Part shown: positions 16,577 through 25,896 of the stretch, in pieces | Numbering within the stretch: position 1 is the stretch's first letter | How the letters are laid out: every line of letters begins with the position of its first letter | DNA from: Pseudomonadota bacterium | GTDB lineage: Bacteria; Pseudomonadota; Gammaproteobacteria; Burkholderiales; Rhodocyclaceae | Assembly: GCA_008501585.1 (NCBI GenBank) | Contig: QQUN01000020.1 | Coordinates: 1-64,000, forward strand | Direction: 5' to 3' | DNA length: 64,000 bases | Notes under the pieces: model-generated | The model's input: the letters and a program-made list of their open reading frames with translations, nothing else | The model's database searches: none | Told to the model about the DNA's origin: nothing | Program-made: the position numbers and the translations under genes

Positions 16577-17295
16577 GTGCGCCCCATCCGCTCATCGCCG
16601 CGGCGAAAGCCCTCTCCGACCAGGTCGATACCTTGCGTTTCTCGGCGCCGGTCTCGCATGTGTACAACCCGCTCGACTACGCCTGGCCGGTGCACGAGGC
16701 CTATCTGCGCCGCTTCGGCAGCGGCCGCAAGAAGGTGGTGCTGGTGGGCATGAACCCCGGCCCCTTCGGCATGGTGCAGACCGGCGTGCCCTTCGGCGAG
16801 ATCGCCGTGGTGCGCGACTGGATGGGCCTGTCCGGCGCGGTCGGCCGGCCGGCGCTGGAGAACCCCAAGCGCCCCATCGAGGGCTTTGACTGCCCCCGTT
16901 CGGAAGTCAGCGGCCGGCGCCTGTGGGGCCTGTTCCAGGAACGCTTCGGCAGCGCCGAGGCCTTCTTTGCCGACCATTTCGTGGCCAACTACTGTCCGCT
17001 GGCCTTCTTTGACGGCGGCCGCAACCTCACCCCCGACAAGCTCCCGGCCGCCGAGGCTGCGCCGCTGCTGGCCGCCTGCGATGCGCACCTGCGCGCGCTG
17101 GTCGAAGCGCTGGCACCCGAGTGGGTGATCGGCGTCGGCGCCTGGGCCGAGCAGCGCGCCGCCACGGTGACGGCGGGCCTGCCGGTGAAGATCGGCCGTG
17201 TGCTGCACCCCAGTCCGGCCAGCCCGGCGGCCAACCGGGGCTGGAGCGAGGCGGCCACGCGCCAGCTGCGTGCGCTCGGGGTGTGGGCGGACTGA
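16573..17295 (+). CDS. SMUG1-type uracil-DNA glycosylase
   Basis: A 240-residue DNA repair enzyme of UDG family 3. The segments GMNPGPFGMVQTGVPFGE (catalytic/uracil-recognition motif) and HPSPASPAANRGW (DNA-intercalating loop) are close to vertebrate SMUG1. It would remove uracil and hydroxymethyluracil from single- and double-stranded DNA. ATG at 16573 overlaps the ampG stop by four bases, and the ROK gene starts one base after its own stop. Confidence 0.85.
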   Translation: MSAPHPLIAAAKALSDQVDTLRFSAPVSHVYNPLDYAWPVHEAYLRRFGSGRKKVVLVGMNPGPFGMVQTGVPFGEIAVVRDWMGLSGAVGRPALENPKRPIEGFDCPRSEVSGRRLWGLFQERFGSAEAFFADHFVANYCPLAFFDGGRNLTPDKLPAAEAAPLLAACDAHLRALVEALAPEWVIGVGAWAEQRAATVTAGLPVKIGRVLHPSPASPAANRGWSEAATRQLRALGVWAD

Positions 17296-17296
17296 G

Positions 17297-18196
17297 ATGC
17301 TGCGCATCGGCGTCGACCTGGGCGGCACCAAGATCGAGGCCATCGCGCTCGATCGCAGCGGCCGGGTGATGGCGCGCGAGCGCATCGCCACGCCGCAGCA
17401 CGACTACCCGGCCACGGTGCGCGCCATCGCCGCGCTGGTCGATGGCCTCGAGGCGCGACTCGGTGTGCGTGCCCGGGTCGGCGTCGGCACGCCGGGGGCG
17501 ATCTCCACCGCCACGGGTCGGATCAAAAACGCCAATTCCACCTGCCTCAACGGCCAGCCGTTGCAGCATGACCTGCAGCGCGCACTTGGCCGCGAGGTTC
17601 GCATCGCCAACGACGCCAACTGCTTTGCCGTGTCTGAAGCCACCGACGGCGCAGCGCGCGGCGCCGGCGTGGTGTTCGGGGTGATCCTCGGCACCGGCGT
17701 GGGTGGCGGCCTGGTCGTCGATGGTCGGCCGTTGGGCGGTGCCAATGGCATTGCCGGCGAGTGGGGCCACAATCCGCTGGTCGACGCCGAAGCAGGCCCG
17801 CCCTGTTATTGCGGCCGGGCCGGTTGTGTCGAGACCTGGTTGTCCGGGCCGGGCATGGCGGCGGATCATGTTCGTCATGGTGGCGAGGCGCGCGATGCGG
17901 CCACCATCGCCGCGCGGGCCGAGGCCGGCGATGCGGCCTGTGAGGCGACACTGCAACGTTATGTTGATCGCCTGTCGCGCGCGCTGGCAGGGGTCATCAA
18001 TATCGTGGATCCTGAGGTGATCGTGCTCGGCGGCGGCCTGTCGTCGATCACGCGTTTATATACCGAGGTGCCGGCACGCTGGGGCCGGCAGGTGTTTTCT
18101 GACCAGGTGCTGACCCGCCTGCTGCCGCCCGTGCATGGCGACAGTTCCGGCGTACGCGGTGCGGCCTGGTTATGGCCGCTGGAGAATGACGAATGA
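17297..18196 (+). CDS. ROK-family sugar kinase (fructokinase/NAGK-like)
   Basis: A 299-residue cytoplasmic kinase. IGVDLGGTKIEAIAL is the ATP phosphate-binding loop, ANDANCFAVSEA carries the catalytic Asp, GTGVGGGLVVDGR and GEWGHNPL are ROK motifs, and CYCGRAGCVETWLSGPG is the zinc-binding CxCGxxGCxE signature. Substrate cannot be fixed from sequence; fructose, glucose or N-acetylglucosamine are possible, and the last would fit the cell-wall recycling permease upstream. Its stop overlaps the next start. Confidence 0.85.
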   Translation: MLRIGVDLGGTKIEAIALDRSGRVMARERIATPQHDYPATVRAIAALVDGLEARLGVRARVGVGTPGAISTATGRIKNANSTCLNGQPLQHDLQRALGREVRIANDANCFAVSEATDGAARGAGVVFGVILGTGVGGGLVVDGRPLGGANGIAGEWGHNPLVDAEAGPPCYCGRAGCVETWLSGPGMAADHVRHGGEARDAATIAARAEAGDAACEATLQRYVDRLSRALAGVINIVDPEVIVLGGGLSSITRLYTEVPARWGRQVFSDQVLTRLLPPVHGDSSGVRGAAWLWPLENDE

Positions 18197-18879
18197 GCAA
18201 GGTGCTGGGCGGGCCGGTGACGGTGTTTGCTGGCGGGTTGCGGCCATTGCCGCCGGAGGGGCAGATGACCGGCATGTTCAAGACGCAGCTGCGCGCGCCG
18301 GTGTGGGTGGGTCGCGAGGGCCTGGCCGGTGATGCGCAAGGCGACCGGCGCTACCACGGCGGGCCGGACAAGGCGGTCCATCTCTACCCGGTCGATCACT
18401 ATGCGCGGCTGGTGGCGGCCTTTCCAGCGCTGGCCGGCGAGGTCGGGCCGGGCACGCTGGGCGAGAACCTGTCGGTGGCCGGGGTGGACGAGGCCGGGGT
18501 GTGCCTGGGGGATGTCTTTGCGCTGGGTGCGTGCCGCTTGCAGATCACCCAGCCGCGCCGGCCGTGCTGGAAGATCGATCACCGCCTCGGTGTCAGTGGC
18601 GCCTCGCGCCGGGTGGCCGACGATGGCATTACCGGCTGGTATTTCCGGGTGCTGACCGAGGGCGAGATCGCGCCCGACGACACGCTGCAGCTGGTCGAGC
18701 GACCCAATCCGGACATCTCCGTTGCCCGTCTGTGGGCGGTGGAAACCGCGCACCGGCCGGCCGTGGACGATGTGCGCGCGCTGTCGCAGGCCGTGGGCCT
18801 GTCGGCGGGCTGGGCGCAGAAGCTGCGCCAGCGGGCCGACTGGCTGGAACGCCATGCCGAGGAAGGGAGCCCTGAATGA
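18193..18879 (+). CDS. MOSC domain protein (YiiM-like)
   Basis: A 228-residue molybdenum cofactor sulfurase C-terminal-type domain protein. GREGLAGDAQGDRRYHGGPDKAVHLYP and GENLSVAGVDEAGVCLGD are the MOSC core, and PRRPCWKID holds the conserved Cys that ligates molybdenum; a 3-alpha domain (LWAVETAHRPAVDDVR onward) completes the YiiM form, which detoxifies 6-N-hydroxylated bases. The ATG overlaps the ROK stop (ATGA). Substrate is by analogy. Confidence 0.85.
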   Translation: MSKVLGGPVTVFAGGLRPLPPEGQMTGMFKTQLRAPVWVGREGLAGDAQGDRRYHGGPDKAVHLYPVDHYARLVAAFPALAGEVGPGTLGENLSVAGVDEAGVCLGDVFALGACRLQITQPRRPCWKIDHRLGVSGASRRVADDGITGWYFRVLTEGEIAPDDTLQLVERPNPDISVARLWAVETAHRPAVDDVRALSQAVGLSAGWAQKLRQRADWLERHAEEGSPE

Positions 18880-19136
18880 TCGAGATCAAACGCCAGCCGG
18901 ACGGCCACCATGAATGCAGCAGCGAGTTACCGCCTGCTGTTCGCGCGGTGAAAAAGCCCATCCCGCTCGATGTACGGCGCATGCCCGAGGCCTTTGTCGT
19001 CGAGACACTGGAAGGGCGCATGCAGGGCAAGGCCGGCGACTGGCTGATCACCGGCATCGACGGCGAGATGTATCCGTGCGATGCGGCGATCTTCGCCAGA
19101 ACCTACGATGTGCTGGATGACGGCGATGCGGCCTGA
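18876..19136 (+). CDS. PGDYG-like small protein
   Basis: An 86-residue cytoplasmic protein. GKAGDWLITGIDGEMYPCDAAIFARTYDVL resembles the PGDYG domain of small phage and bacterial proteins. Its ATG overlaps the MOSC stop by four bases, so it belongs to the same transcription unit (ampG to here). The function of this family is not known. It ends 6 bases before the convergent priA. Confidence 0.65.
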   Translation: MIEIKRQPDGHHECSSELPPAVRAVKKPIPLDVRRMPEAFVVETLEGRMQGKAGDWLITGIDGEMYPCDAAIFARTYDVLDDGDAA

Positions 19137-19142
19137 GGGCGC

Positions 19143-21314
19143 TTAAACGTCCAGCGGATCGACATCCACCCGCCAGCGCAGCTCGCGGCCGGCGGGGAGC
19201 CGGTACAGGCGCGGCACCCACACCCCGAGAAACTGTTGCAGCGCGGCGCGCTCGGTCGCTTCGACGAGCAGTTGCGCGCGTTCGCGCCGGGCCAGGCGGT
19301 GCAGGCGCATGGGCACCGGGTCGTAGAGCATCAGCGCGGCGGGCAGGTCGGTGAGCGCGTCGTCGCGCGCGCGTTGCAGGAAGGCAATGGCGTCGTCGAG
19401 CTGCGGGGCGTCGGCGCCGAGCATGGCCTGGAAGGTGAAGGGCGGAAAGCCCGCCTGCCGGCGTTCGTCGAGCGCCAGGCGGGCATAGGCGTCGGCGTCC
19501 TGGCGCTTGAGGCACTGGAACAGCGGGTGGTCGCCGAATTCGGTCTGGATCAGCACCTCGCCGGCCAGATGGCTGCGCCCGGCCCGGCCGCCGACCTGCA
19601 TCAGCTGCTGAAACAGGCGCTCGGGCGCGCGGAAATCCGAGGCATACAGCGCCGCGTCGGCACCGACCACGCCAACCAGCGTGAGGCGCTCGAAATCATG
19701 CCCCTTGGCCATCATCTGTGTGCCGACCAGGATGTCGACCTCACCGGCATGGATCTTTGCCAGCAAGGCCAGCCAGTCGCTGCGGGAACGGGCCACATCG
19801 CGATCGACCCGCAGCACCCGTGCCGTGGGGAAGCGTTCGGCCAGATGCGCCTCGAGTTTCTGCGTGCCGCGGCCAAGCGGCTGCAGATCCTGCTCGCCGC
19901 AGTCGGGGCAGGCGATGGGGATGGGGCTGTCGAAGCCACAGTGATGGCAGCGCAGCCGGCGGTCGGTGAGGTGCACCACGCGGTTGGCGGCGCAGTGCGG
20001 GCAGGCGCTGACCCATTCGCACGACGGGCAAGCCAGCACCGGTGCAAAGCCTCGACGGTTGAGAAAGATCAGGCTTTGTTCCTTGCGCGCCAGGCGCTGC
20101 TCGATGGCCTCGATCAGCGGCTTGGAGAGGCCGCCGTCGAGCCGCGCGCGGCGTGTGTCGATCAGGCGCACGGTGGGCAGTTGGGTGGCGATGGCGCGGC
20201 GGGTCAGGCGCAGGTGGCGGTAGCGGCCTTCGGCGGCATGGCGCCAGCTCTCCAGCGAGGGCGTGGCGGTACCGAGCACGATCGGCACGCCCTGGTGGTG
20301 GGCGCGCCAGACGGCGACATCGCGCGCCGAGTAGCGCACGCCTTCTTGCTGCTTGTAGGACGGGTCGTGCTCCTCGTCCACGATGATCAGGCCGAGCCGC
20401 GGCAGCGGGGTGAACACCGACAGGCGGGTGCCGAGTACGATGTCGGCGTCGCCCTCGAGCGCCCGCAGGAAGCCGCGCGAGCGGGCCATGTCGCCGGCGC
20501 CCGAATGCAGGGCGACGATGCGCGCATGGGGGAAGCGCTCGGTGATGCGCGACTCGAACTGCGGCGTCAGCGCGATCTCCGGCACCATCATCAACACGCT
20601 GTGGCCGGCGGCCAGGCTGCGTTCGGCCAGGCGCAGATAGACCTCGGTCTTGCCGGCACCGGTCACGCCCTGCAACAGGACCGGCAGGAAGCCGGGCGGG
20701 GCGCCGGTGATGGCGTCGAGGACGGCGGCTTGTTCGTCGGTGAGGGTCGGCAGCCGGGGCGGGGTCAGCGCGGGGTTGGCCGGCGCCGCCGGATAGACCC
20801 ACTGCCGGCGCAGCAGATCGGCGGTGGCGTCGCCGTCGGGCCACTGGCGGGCGACGGATTTTCGGGTCGGGCCGGCCTCGGCCAGCGCTGCGAGATGGCG
20901 CCGGGCCTTGGAGGGGCGGCCGCCTTCGTTCAGCGCGGTGTGGCCGGCCGGGGTCAGGGCGAGCAGTGGGTCGTCGTCGCGGATGTCGACGGTGGTGGCG
21001 CGGCGCAACTCCGGCGGCAGGGCCAGCGCCATCACCTCGCCGACCGGGGCATGGTAGTAGCGGGCGACGAAACGGGTCAGCGCCAGCCAGTCGGCACTCA
21101 TGGCCGGCGTGTCGCGGAGGATCTGTTCGACCGGTCTCAGGCGCGCCGGGGCAATGTCGCTGCGGGCTGGCAGCTCGACCACGATGCCGGTCTCGATGCG
21201 GCGGCCGAAGCGCACGCGAACGCAGCGCCCGACATCCGACGGGACGGCATCTTCACACGTGTAATCAAAGAGTTGCGGTACCGGGACAGGGATCGCAACG
21301 CGAACGATGCTCAT
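19143..21314 (-). CDS. priA: Primosomal protein N' (replication restart helicase PriA)
   Basis: A 723-residue 3'-5' helicase that restarts stalled forks. It has an N-terminal DNA-binding domain, Walker A GVTGAGKTE, the DEAH-type box DEEHD, and two zinc-binding Cys clusters in ACPSCEWVSACPHCAANR and CHHCGFDSPIPIACPDCG, then the helicase C-terminal motifs (GTQMMAKGHDF, QVGGRAGR). Length is normal for PriA. Start ATG at 21314; the AT-rich 400-base gap upstream should hold its promoter. Confidence 0.96.
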   Translation of the reverse strand: MSIVRVAIPVPVPQLFDYTCEDAVPSDVGRCVRVRFGRRIETGIVVELPARSDIAPARLRPVEQILRDTPAMSADWLALTRFVARYYHAPVGEVMALALPPELRRATTVDIRDDDPLLALTPAGHTALNEGGRPSKARRHLAALAEAGPTRKSVARQWPDGDATADLLRRQWVYPAAPANPALTPPRLPTLTDEQAAVLDAITGAPPGFLPVLLQGVTGAGKTEVYLRLAERSLAAGHSVLMMVPEIALTPQFESRITERFPHARIVALHSGAGDMARSRGFLRALEGDADIVLGTRLSVFTPLPRLGLIIVDEEHDPSYKQQEGVRYSARDVAVWRAHHQGVPIVLGTATPSLESWRHAAEGRYRHLRLTRRAIATQLPTVRLIDTRRARLDGGLSKPLIEAIEQRLARKEQSLIFLNRRGFAPVLACPSCEWVSACPHCAANRVVHLTDRRLRCHHCGFDSPIPIACPDCGEQDLQPLGRGTQKLEAHLAERFPTARVLRVDRDVARSRSDWLALLAKIHAGEVDILVGTQMMAKGHDFERLTLVGVVGADAALYASDFRAPERLFQQLMQVGGRAGRSHLAGEVLIQTEFGDHPLFQCLKRQDADAYARLALDERRQAGFPPFTFQAMLGADAPQLDDAIAFLQRARDDALTDLPAALMLYDPVPMRLHRLARRERAQLLVEATERAALQQFLGVWVPRLYRLPAGRELRWRVDVDPLDV

Positions 21315-21716
21315 GGAAAGCGATGCCTGCTTTAACGTAACTGTTTAAAAACATCAGCTTACGTCACGTTTAAGAGATTGATTCTTGGAAAATCGACTAA
21401 GCCTTTGCCATCAAACCGCAATCAACACTTTGCCCCACAGCTTGTGGATAACTTTGTGAGCAAGACGGGGAGATGTCAGCTAACGCCTTGATTCATTGGT
21501 GTGGCAAATTCCTGAATTTCCCGAAAAACCATATAAAGACGTTATAAAACAGCAGCTTGCGTTGTAATGCAAATGCCATCTGCGAACAGTGCGCTGTTCA
21601 TGAGACAGCCGCCCTCTTGTGTATAAGTCAACCCCGAAAACACGATTATTCCGGTTGACGGAGCGATTTTTTTCTGGGGTTGGACGCCCCCGGCTGAGCC
21701 GCCGGGGGCGGGACGA
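21315..21716. other. 402-base AT-rich intergenic region with two DnaA boxes
   Basis: No gene. Two DnaA boxes match TTATNCACA: TGTGGATAA at 21443-21451 and TGTGTATAA at 21618-21626. AT-rich stretches lie between and before them (CATATAAAGACGTTATAAAA at about 21530-21549; a pair of ACGT-x-GTTTAA sequences at 21335-21372). It must carry the priA promoter. Whether it also has a replication role is open. Confidence 0.5.
21686..21709 (-). terminator. Hairpin after hemE
   Basis: A nine-base perfect stem, GCCCCCGGC with GCCGGGGGC, around the loop TGAGCC, lies 8 bases past the hemE stop. On the leftward transcript no U run follows, so it may stop transcription poorly or protect the 3' end. Confidence 0.5.
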
Positions 21717-22787
21717 TCAGGCGGACTGGCGCAGCTGCCGGCTGTGCTGGTGGACGGTGTCGACCAGCACGGTGACGTTTTCGGGCGGCGTGAACTGCGA
21801 GATACCGTGGCCGAGGTTGAAGACATGGCCGGCGTTGGGGCCGAAGGCGTCGAGGATGCGACGGGCTTCGCGCGCGATGGTGTCCGGCGTGCCGAAGAGG
21901 ATGGACGGGTCGAGGTTGCCTTGCAGGGCGACCTTGTCGCCCACTCGCTGGCGGGCGTCGCCGATGTCGATGGTCCAGTCCAGGCCGACGGCATCGCAGC
22001 CGATGTCGGCGATGGATTCAAGCCACAGGCCGCCACCCTTGGTGAACACGATGTTGGGCACGCGGCGGCCATCGGCCTCCTTGGTGAGGCCGGCAACGAT
22101 GCGCTCCATGTACTGCAGCGAGAACTCGCGGTAGGCCGCGTGCGAGAGCACGCCGCCCCAGGAGTCGAACACCATCACGGCCTGGGCGCCGGCGGCGATC
22201 TGGGCGTTGAGGTAGGCAATGACCGCCTCGGTGGTGACATCGAGGATGTGGTGCAGCAGCTCGGGCCGGGTGTAGGCCAGGGTCTTGATGTGCTGGTAGT
22301 CGCGCGAGGAGGCGCCTTCGACCATGTAGCAGGCCAGCGTCCAGGGGCTGCCGGAGAAGCCGATCAGCGGCACGCGGCCGTCGAGGGCACGGCGGATCTC
22401 GGACACCGCGTCCACCACATAGCGCAGCTCGCCGTGCGGATCGGGCACGGTCAGGGCGCGGATGGCCGCTTCGTCACGCAGCGGGCGTTCGAAGCGCGGG
22501 CCTTCGCCTTCGGCGAAATACAGGCCGAGGCCCATGGCGTCGGGCACGGTGAGGATGTCGGAGAACAGGATGGCGGCGTCGAGCGGGTAGCGCTCGAGCG
22601 GCTGGAGGGTGACTTCGCAGGCCATCGAGGGGCTCTTGCACAGCTGCAGGAAGCTGCCGGCCCGCTTGCGCGTTTCGCAGTATTCGGGCAGGTAACGGCC
22701 CGCCTGGCGCATCAGCCACAGTGGGGTGTAATCGGTGGGTTGGCGCAGCAGCGCGCGCAGGAAAGTGTCGTTGCGCAAGGGGCTCAC
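21717..22787 (-). CDS. hemE: Uroporphyrinogen decarboxylase
   Basis: A 356-residue TIM-barrel enzyme that decarboxylates uroporphyrinogen III to coproporphyrinogen III in haem synthesis. The N-terminal [15 protein letters not shown] is the substrate-binding signature with the catalytic Arg pair, [17 protein letters not shown] holds the catalytic Asp, and [16 protein letters not shown] is the second signature. Length is standard. Confidence 0.97.
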   Translation of the reverse strand: MSPLRNDTFLRALLRQPTDYTPLWLMRQAGRYLPEYCETRKRAGSFLQLCKSPSMACEVTLQPLERYPLDAAILFSDILTVPDAMGLGLYFAEGEGPRFERPLRDEAAIRALTVPDPHGELRYVVDAVSEIRRALDGRVPLIGFSGSPWTLACYMVEGASSRDYQHIKTLAYTRPELLHHILDVTTEAVIAYLNAQIAAGAQAVMVFDSWGGVLSHAAYREFSLQYMERIVAGLTKEADGRRVPNIVFTKGGGLWLESIADIGCDAVGLDWTIDIGDARQRVGDKVALQGNLDPSILFGTPDTIAREARRILDAFGPNAGHVFNLGHGISQFTPPENVTVLVDTVHQHSRQLRQSA

Positions 22788-22878
22788 AGCGGTGTCCTTG
22801 TTCGTCTTGATTCGGTCAATGGGCGATTATCCGGCTTTTGTCGTCGGACTGACACCGATCGCGTCAAATTCGTGTGGA

Positions 22879-24342
22879 TTACTTGCGCCAGAAGGCCGGC
22901 GTGAGCACCACCAGCAGGGTAAACACTTCGAGCCGGCCGATGATCATCGCGATCGAGCACACCCAGGTCTGGAAGTCGGTGAGCCCGGCGTAGTTGCCGG
23001 CCGGACCGATGCTGTTCATGCCGGGGCCGGTGTTGTTGATGCAGGCGATGACCGCCGAGAAGGCGGTGACCATCTCCAGGCCACTGCCGCCGAGCAGCAG
23101 GGTCAGGATGATGATGCTGACCATGTACATGAAGCCGAAGGCCAGCACGGCATGCAGGATGCTGTTGGGTACCACCGCGCGGCCGAGTTTCACCGGCCGG
23201 ACCGCCTGGGGATGGAGGGCGAGCAGGATCTCGCGGAAGACCTGCTTGTAGAGGATGATCGCCCGTACCATCTTGATGCCGCCGCCGGTCGAGCCCGAGC
23301 AGGAGACGAAGCTGCACAGGAAGAGCAGCCACAACTGGCTGAACACGGGCCAGGTGCCGTAGTCGGTGCTGGCCAGGCCGAGCGAGGTGGAGATCGAGAC
23401 CACCTGGAAGGCGACATGGCGCAGCGTGGTGGGCAGCGACATGGCACCGGGCTGGAGCATCAGGAAGGCCGTCAGCATCAGGATGCTGCCGACCAGCACC
23501 AGCGCGAAGAAGCGGACCTCGGTGTCCTCGTGGTAGGGGGCAAGGCTGCGTTTGTGCAGGGCGCGGTAGTGGGTGGCAAAGCTGAGCCCGGCGGCGCAGG
23601 CAAAGACGATGACCACCGCTTCGATCAGCACGCTGTCGTAGTGGGCGATGGAGTTGTCCCAGGTGGAGAAGCCGCCCAGGCCCATCACCGAAAACGCATG
23701 GATCAGTGCCTCCCAGCCCGGCATGCCGGCCAGCCGCAGGGCAATGGCGCAGGCGACGGTGAGCAGGGTGTAGGTGACCCACAAGGCCTTGGCCGTTTCG
23801 GTGATGCGCGGGGTGAGGGAGGATTCCTTCATTGGCCCCGGCGCTTCGGCGCTGAACATCTGCCGGCCGCCGATACCGAGCAGCGGCAGGATGGCGACCA
23901 CCAGCACGATGACGCCCATGCCGCCGATCCAGTGCAGGAAGCAGCGCCACAGGTTGATCGACAGGGGCAGGCGGTCGAGGCCGGCGAGCACGGTGGCGCC
24001 GGTGGTGGTCAGGCCCGAGGCGGCTTCGAAGTAGCCGTCGGTGATCGACAGCTCGGGCTGGTACAGCACCAGCGGGAGCATGGCGAACACCGGCATGAAC
24101 AGCCAGGTGGCGGTCACCAGCAGGAAACCGTCGCGGGTGCGCAGGTCGCGCCGGCTGTGGCGGGCACTGAACCACAGCGCCAGGCCGACGCCGAAGGTGA
24201 TCAGCATCGACTCGTCGTAGGCGGTGGTGGCACCGTCGCGGAGCAGGAAGGAGACCACCAGCGGAAAGCCCATCAGCAGGCCAAAGATCATGGTGATCAG
24301 CCCGAACGCACCGATGACCGGGGCGTAGCTTCGGACGTTCAT
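22879..24342 (-). CDS. trkH: TrkH-type potassium uptake protein (copy 1)
   Basis: A 487-residue K+ transporter pore subunit with four pore repeats. Segments include ASGLTTTGATVL (filter 1), SVMGLGGFSTWDNS (filter 2), CSGSTGGGIKMVRAIILYKQVFREI (filter 3 and following helix) and CINNTGPGMNSIGPAGNYAGL (filter 4). It lies 13 bases after the stop of a second TrkH gene and downstream of trkA, so it probably belongs to that unit. The two copies share the overall sequence but differ in loops, suggesting an old duplication. Confidence 0.92.
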   Translation of the reverse strand: MNVRSYAPVIGAFGLITMIFGLLMGFPLVVSFLLRDGATTAYDESMLITFGVGLALWFSARHSRRDLRTRDGFLLVTATWLFMPVFAMLPLVLYQPELSITDGYFEAASGLTTTGATVLAGLDRLPLSINLWRCFLHWIGGMGVIVLVVAILPLLGIGGRQMFSAEAPGPMKESSLTPRITETAKALWVTYTLLTVACAIALRLAGMPGWEALIHAFSVMGLGGFSTWDNSIAHYDSVLIEAVVIVFACAAGLSFATHYRALHKRSLAPYHEDTEVRFFALVLVGSILMLTAFLMLQPGAMSLPTTLRHVAFQVVSISTSLGLASTDYGTWPVFSQLWLLFLCSFVSCSGSTGGGIKMVRAIILYKQVFREILLALHPQAVRPVKLGRAVVPNSILHAVLAFGFMYMVSIIILTLLLGGSGLEMVTAFSAVIACINNTGPGMNSIGPAGNYAGLTDFQTWVCSIAMIIGRLEVFTLLVVLTPAFWRK

Positions 24343-24355
24343 CGGCGTTGTTGCC

Positions 24356-25813
24356 CTATTTGCGCCAGAAGGCGGGGGTCAGTACGACGATCAGCGTGAA
24401 CAGCTCGAGACGGCCGAGCAGCATGGCGAAGGCGCAGACCCAGGTCTGGAAGTCGTTGAGCACGGCGTAGGTGCTGGCCGGGCCGACGGCATTGAGGCCG
24501 GGGCCGGTGTTGTTGAGGCAGGCAATGACGGCGGAGAAGGCGGTGATCAGCTCCAGCCCGGTGGCCGAGAGCACCAGCGTCAGCGACACGATGGTGACCA
24601 TGTAGATGAAGCTGAAGGCCAGCACGGCGTGCAGGATCTTGTCGGTGACCTGGGTCTTGCCCAGGCGCACCGGCTTGATGGCATTGGGGTGGATGGCGCG
24701 CACCACCTCGCGGAACACCTGCTTGTAGAGGATGATCGCGCGCATCAGCTTGATGCCGCCGCCGGTGGACCCGGAGCAGGCGATGAAGCTGCCGAGGAAG
24801 AGGATCCACAGCTGCGCGAACATGGGCCAGAAGGTGTAGTCGGAGGTGGCAAATCCGAGCGAGGTCGACAGCGAAATGGTGTGGAAGGCGACGTAGCGCA
24901 GGGTGTTGCCAAAGCCGTCATACACATTGAAGGTGCTCAGGTAGAGGCTGAGCGCAAGGATGCTGACGGCGAGCACGCCGAAGTAGAAGGGCAGCTCGGG
25001 GTCGCGCAGATAGGCTTTGGGCGAGCGTTGGCGCAGGGCCATGAAGTGGGTGGCGAAGTTGATGCCCGAGAGCAGGGCAAAGGACATGGCCACGAGCTCG
25101 ATGGGCACGCTGTTGAAGTGCCCGAGGCTGGCGTCCTTGGTCGAGAAGCCGCCCAGGCCCATGATCGAGAAGGCGTGCATCAGGGCATCCCAGAACTCCA
25201 TGCCCACCGCGTTGAGCCCGATGGTGCAGGCCACGGTGAGCAGCAGGTAGACCACCCACAGGCCCTTGGCGGTTTCGGCGATGCGCGGCGTCAGGCTGGA
25301 TTCCTTCATCGGGCCCGGTGTTTCGGCCTTGAACATCTGCCGGCCACCGATGCCCAGCAGCGGCAGGATGGCCACCGCCAGCACGATGACGCCCATGCCG
25401 CCGATCCAGTGCAGGAAGGTGCGCCAGAAGTTGATCGAGATGGGCAGGCTGTCGAGCCCCGACATGACCGTGGCGCCGGTGGCGGTGAGGCCGGAGGTGG
25501 CCTCGAAGTAGGCGTCGGTGAAGGACATGTCGGGCAAGTAGAGCCACAGCGGCAGGGCGGCGAACAGCGGTAGCGCGACCCAGGTCAGGACCACCAGCAG
25601 GAAGCCGTCGCGGACGCGCAGGTCGCGCTTGCGTTTGCGCGTGGCGACCCACAGCAGCAGGCCGGCGGCAAAGGTGATGAGGATGGACTCGTCGTAGGCC
25701 CCCAGCGCGTTGTCGGCGTGGAACCACGACACCGACAGGGGAATGCCCATCAACAGGCCGAAGATCAGGATGATCAACCCGAGCGGGTTGAGGACCGGAT
25801 AGTAGCGGCGCAT
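24356..25813 (-). CDS. trkH: TrkH-type potassium uptake protein (copy 2)
   Basis: A 485-residue paralogue of the neighbouring TrkH. It keeps all four filter regions: TSGLTATGATVM, SIMGLGGFSTKDAS, CSGSTGGGIKLMRAIILYKQVFREV and CLNNTGPGLNAVGPASTYAVL. The N-terminus MRRYYPVLNPLGLIILIFGLLMG matches the other copy in pattern. It is 83 bases from the trkA stop. Two pore subunits would share one TrkA regulator. Confidence 0.92.
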   Translation of the reverse strand: MRRYYPVLNPLGLIILIFGLLMGIPLSVSWFHADNALGAYDESILITFAAGLLLWVATRKRKRDLRVRDGFLLVVLTWVALPLFAALPLWLYLPDMSFTDAYFEATSGLTATGATVMSGLDSLPISINFWRTFLHWIGGMGVIVLAVAILPLLGIGGRQMFKAETPGPMKESSLTPRIAETAKGLWVVYLLLTVACTIGLNAVGMEFWDALMHAFSIMGLGGFSTKDASLGHFNSVPIELVAMSFALLSGINFATHFMALRQRSPKAYLRDPELPFYFGVLAVSILALSLYLSTFNVYDGFGNTLRYVAFHTISLSTSLGFATSDYTFWPMFAQLWILFLGSFIACSGSTGGGIKLMRAIILYKQVFREVVRAIHPNAIKPVRLGKTQVTDKILHAVLAFSFIYMVTIVSLTLVLSATGLELITAFSAVIACLNNTGPGLNAVGPASTYAVLNDFQTWVCAFAMLLGRLELFTLIVVLTPAFWRK

Positions 25814-25896
25814 GTCAGCGGCCGGGCACCGGGCGACAGGGGGCGGGGGCGAGGCGGGCGGTCGGCATGGACGAGGTCATCGGCGATGCGCGGCGC

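Noticed and set aside
19236-21335. Very long rightward open frame opposite priA
   Set aside because: It is antisense to a certain gene in GC-rich DNA where stop codons are rare; the protein has no domain.
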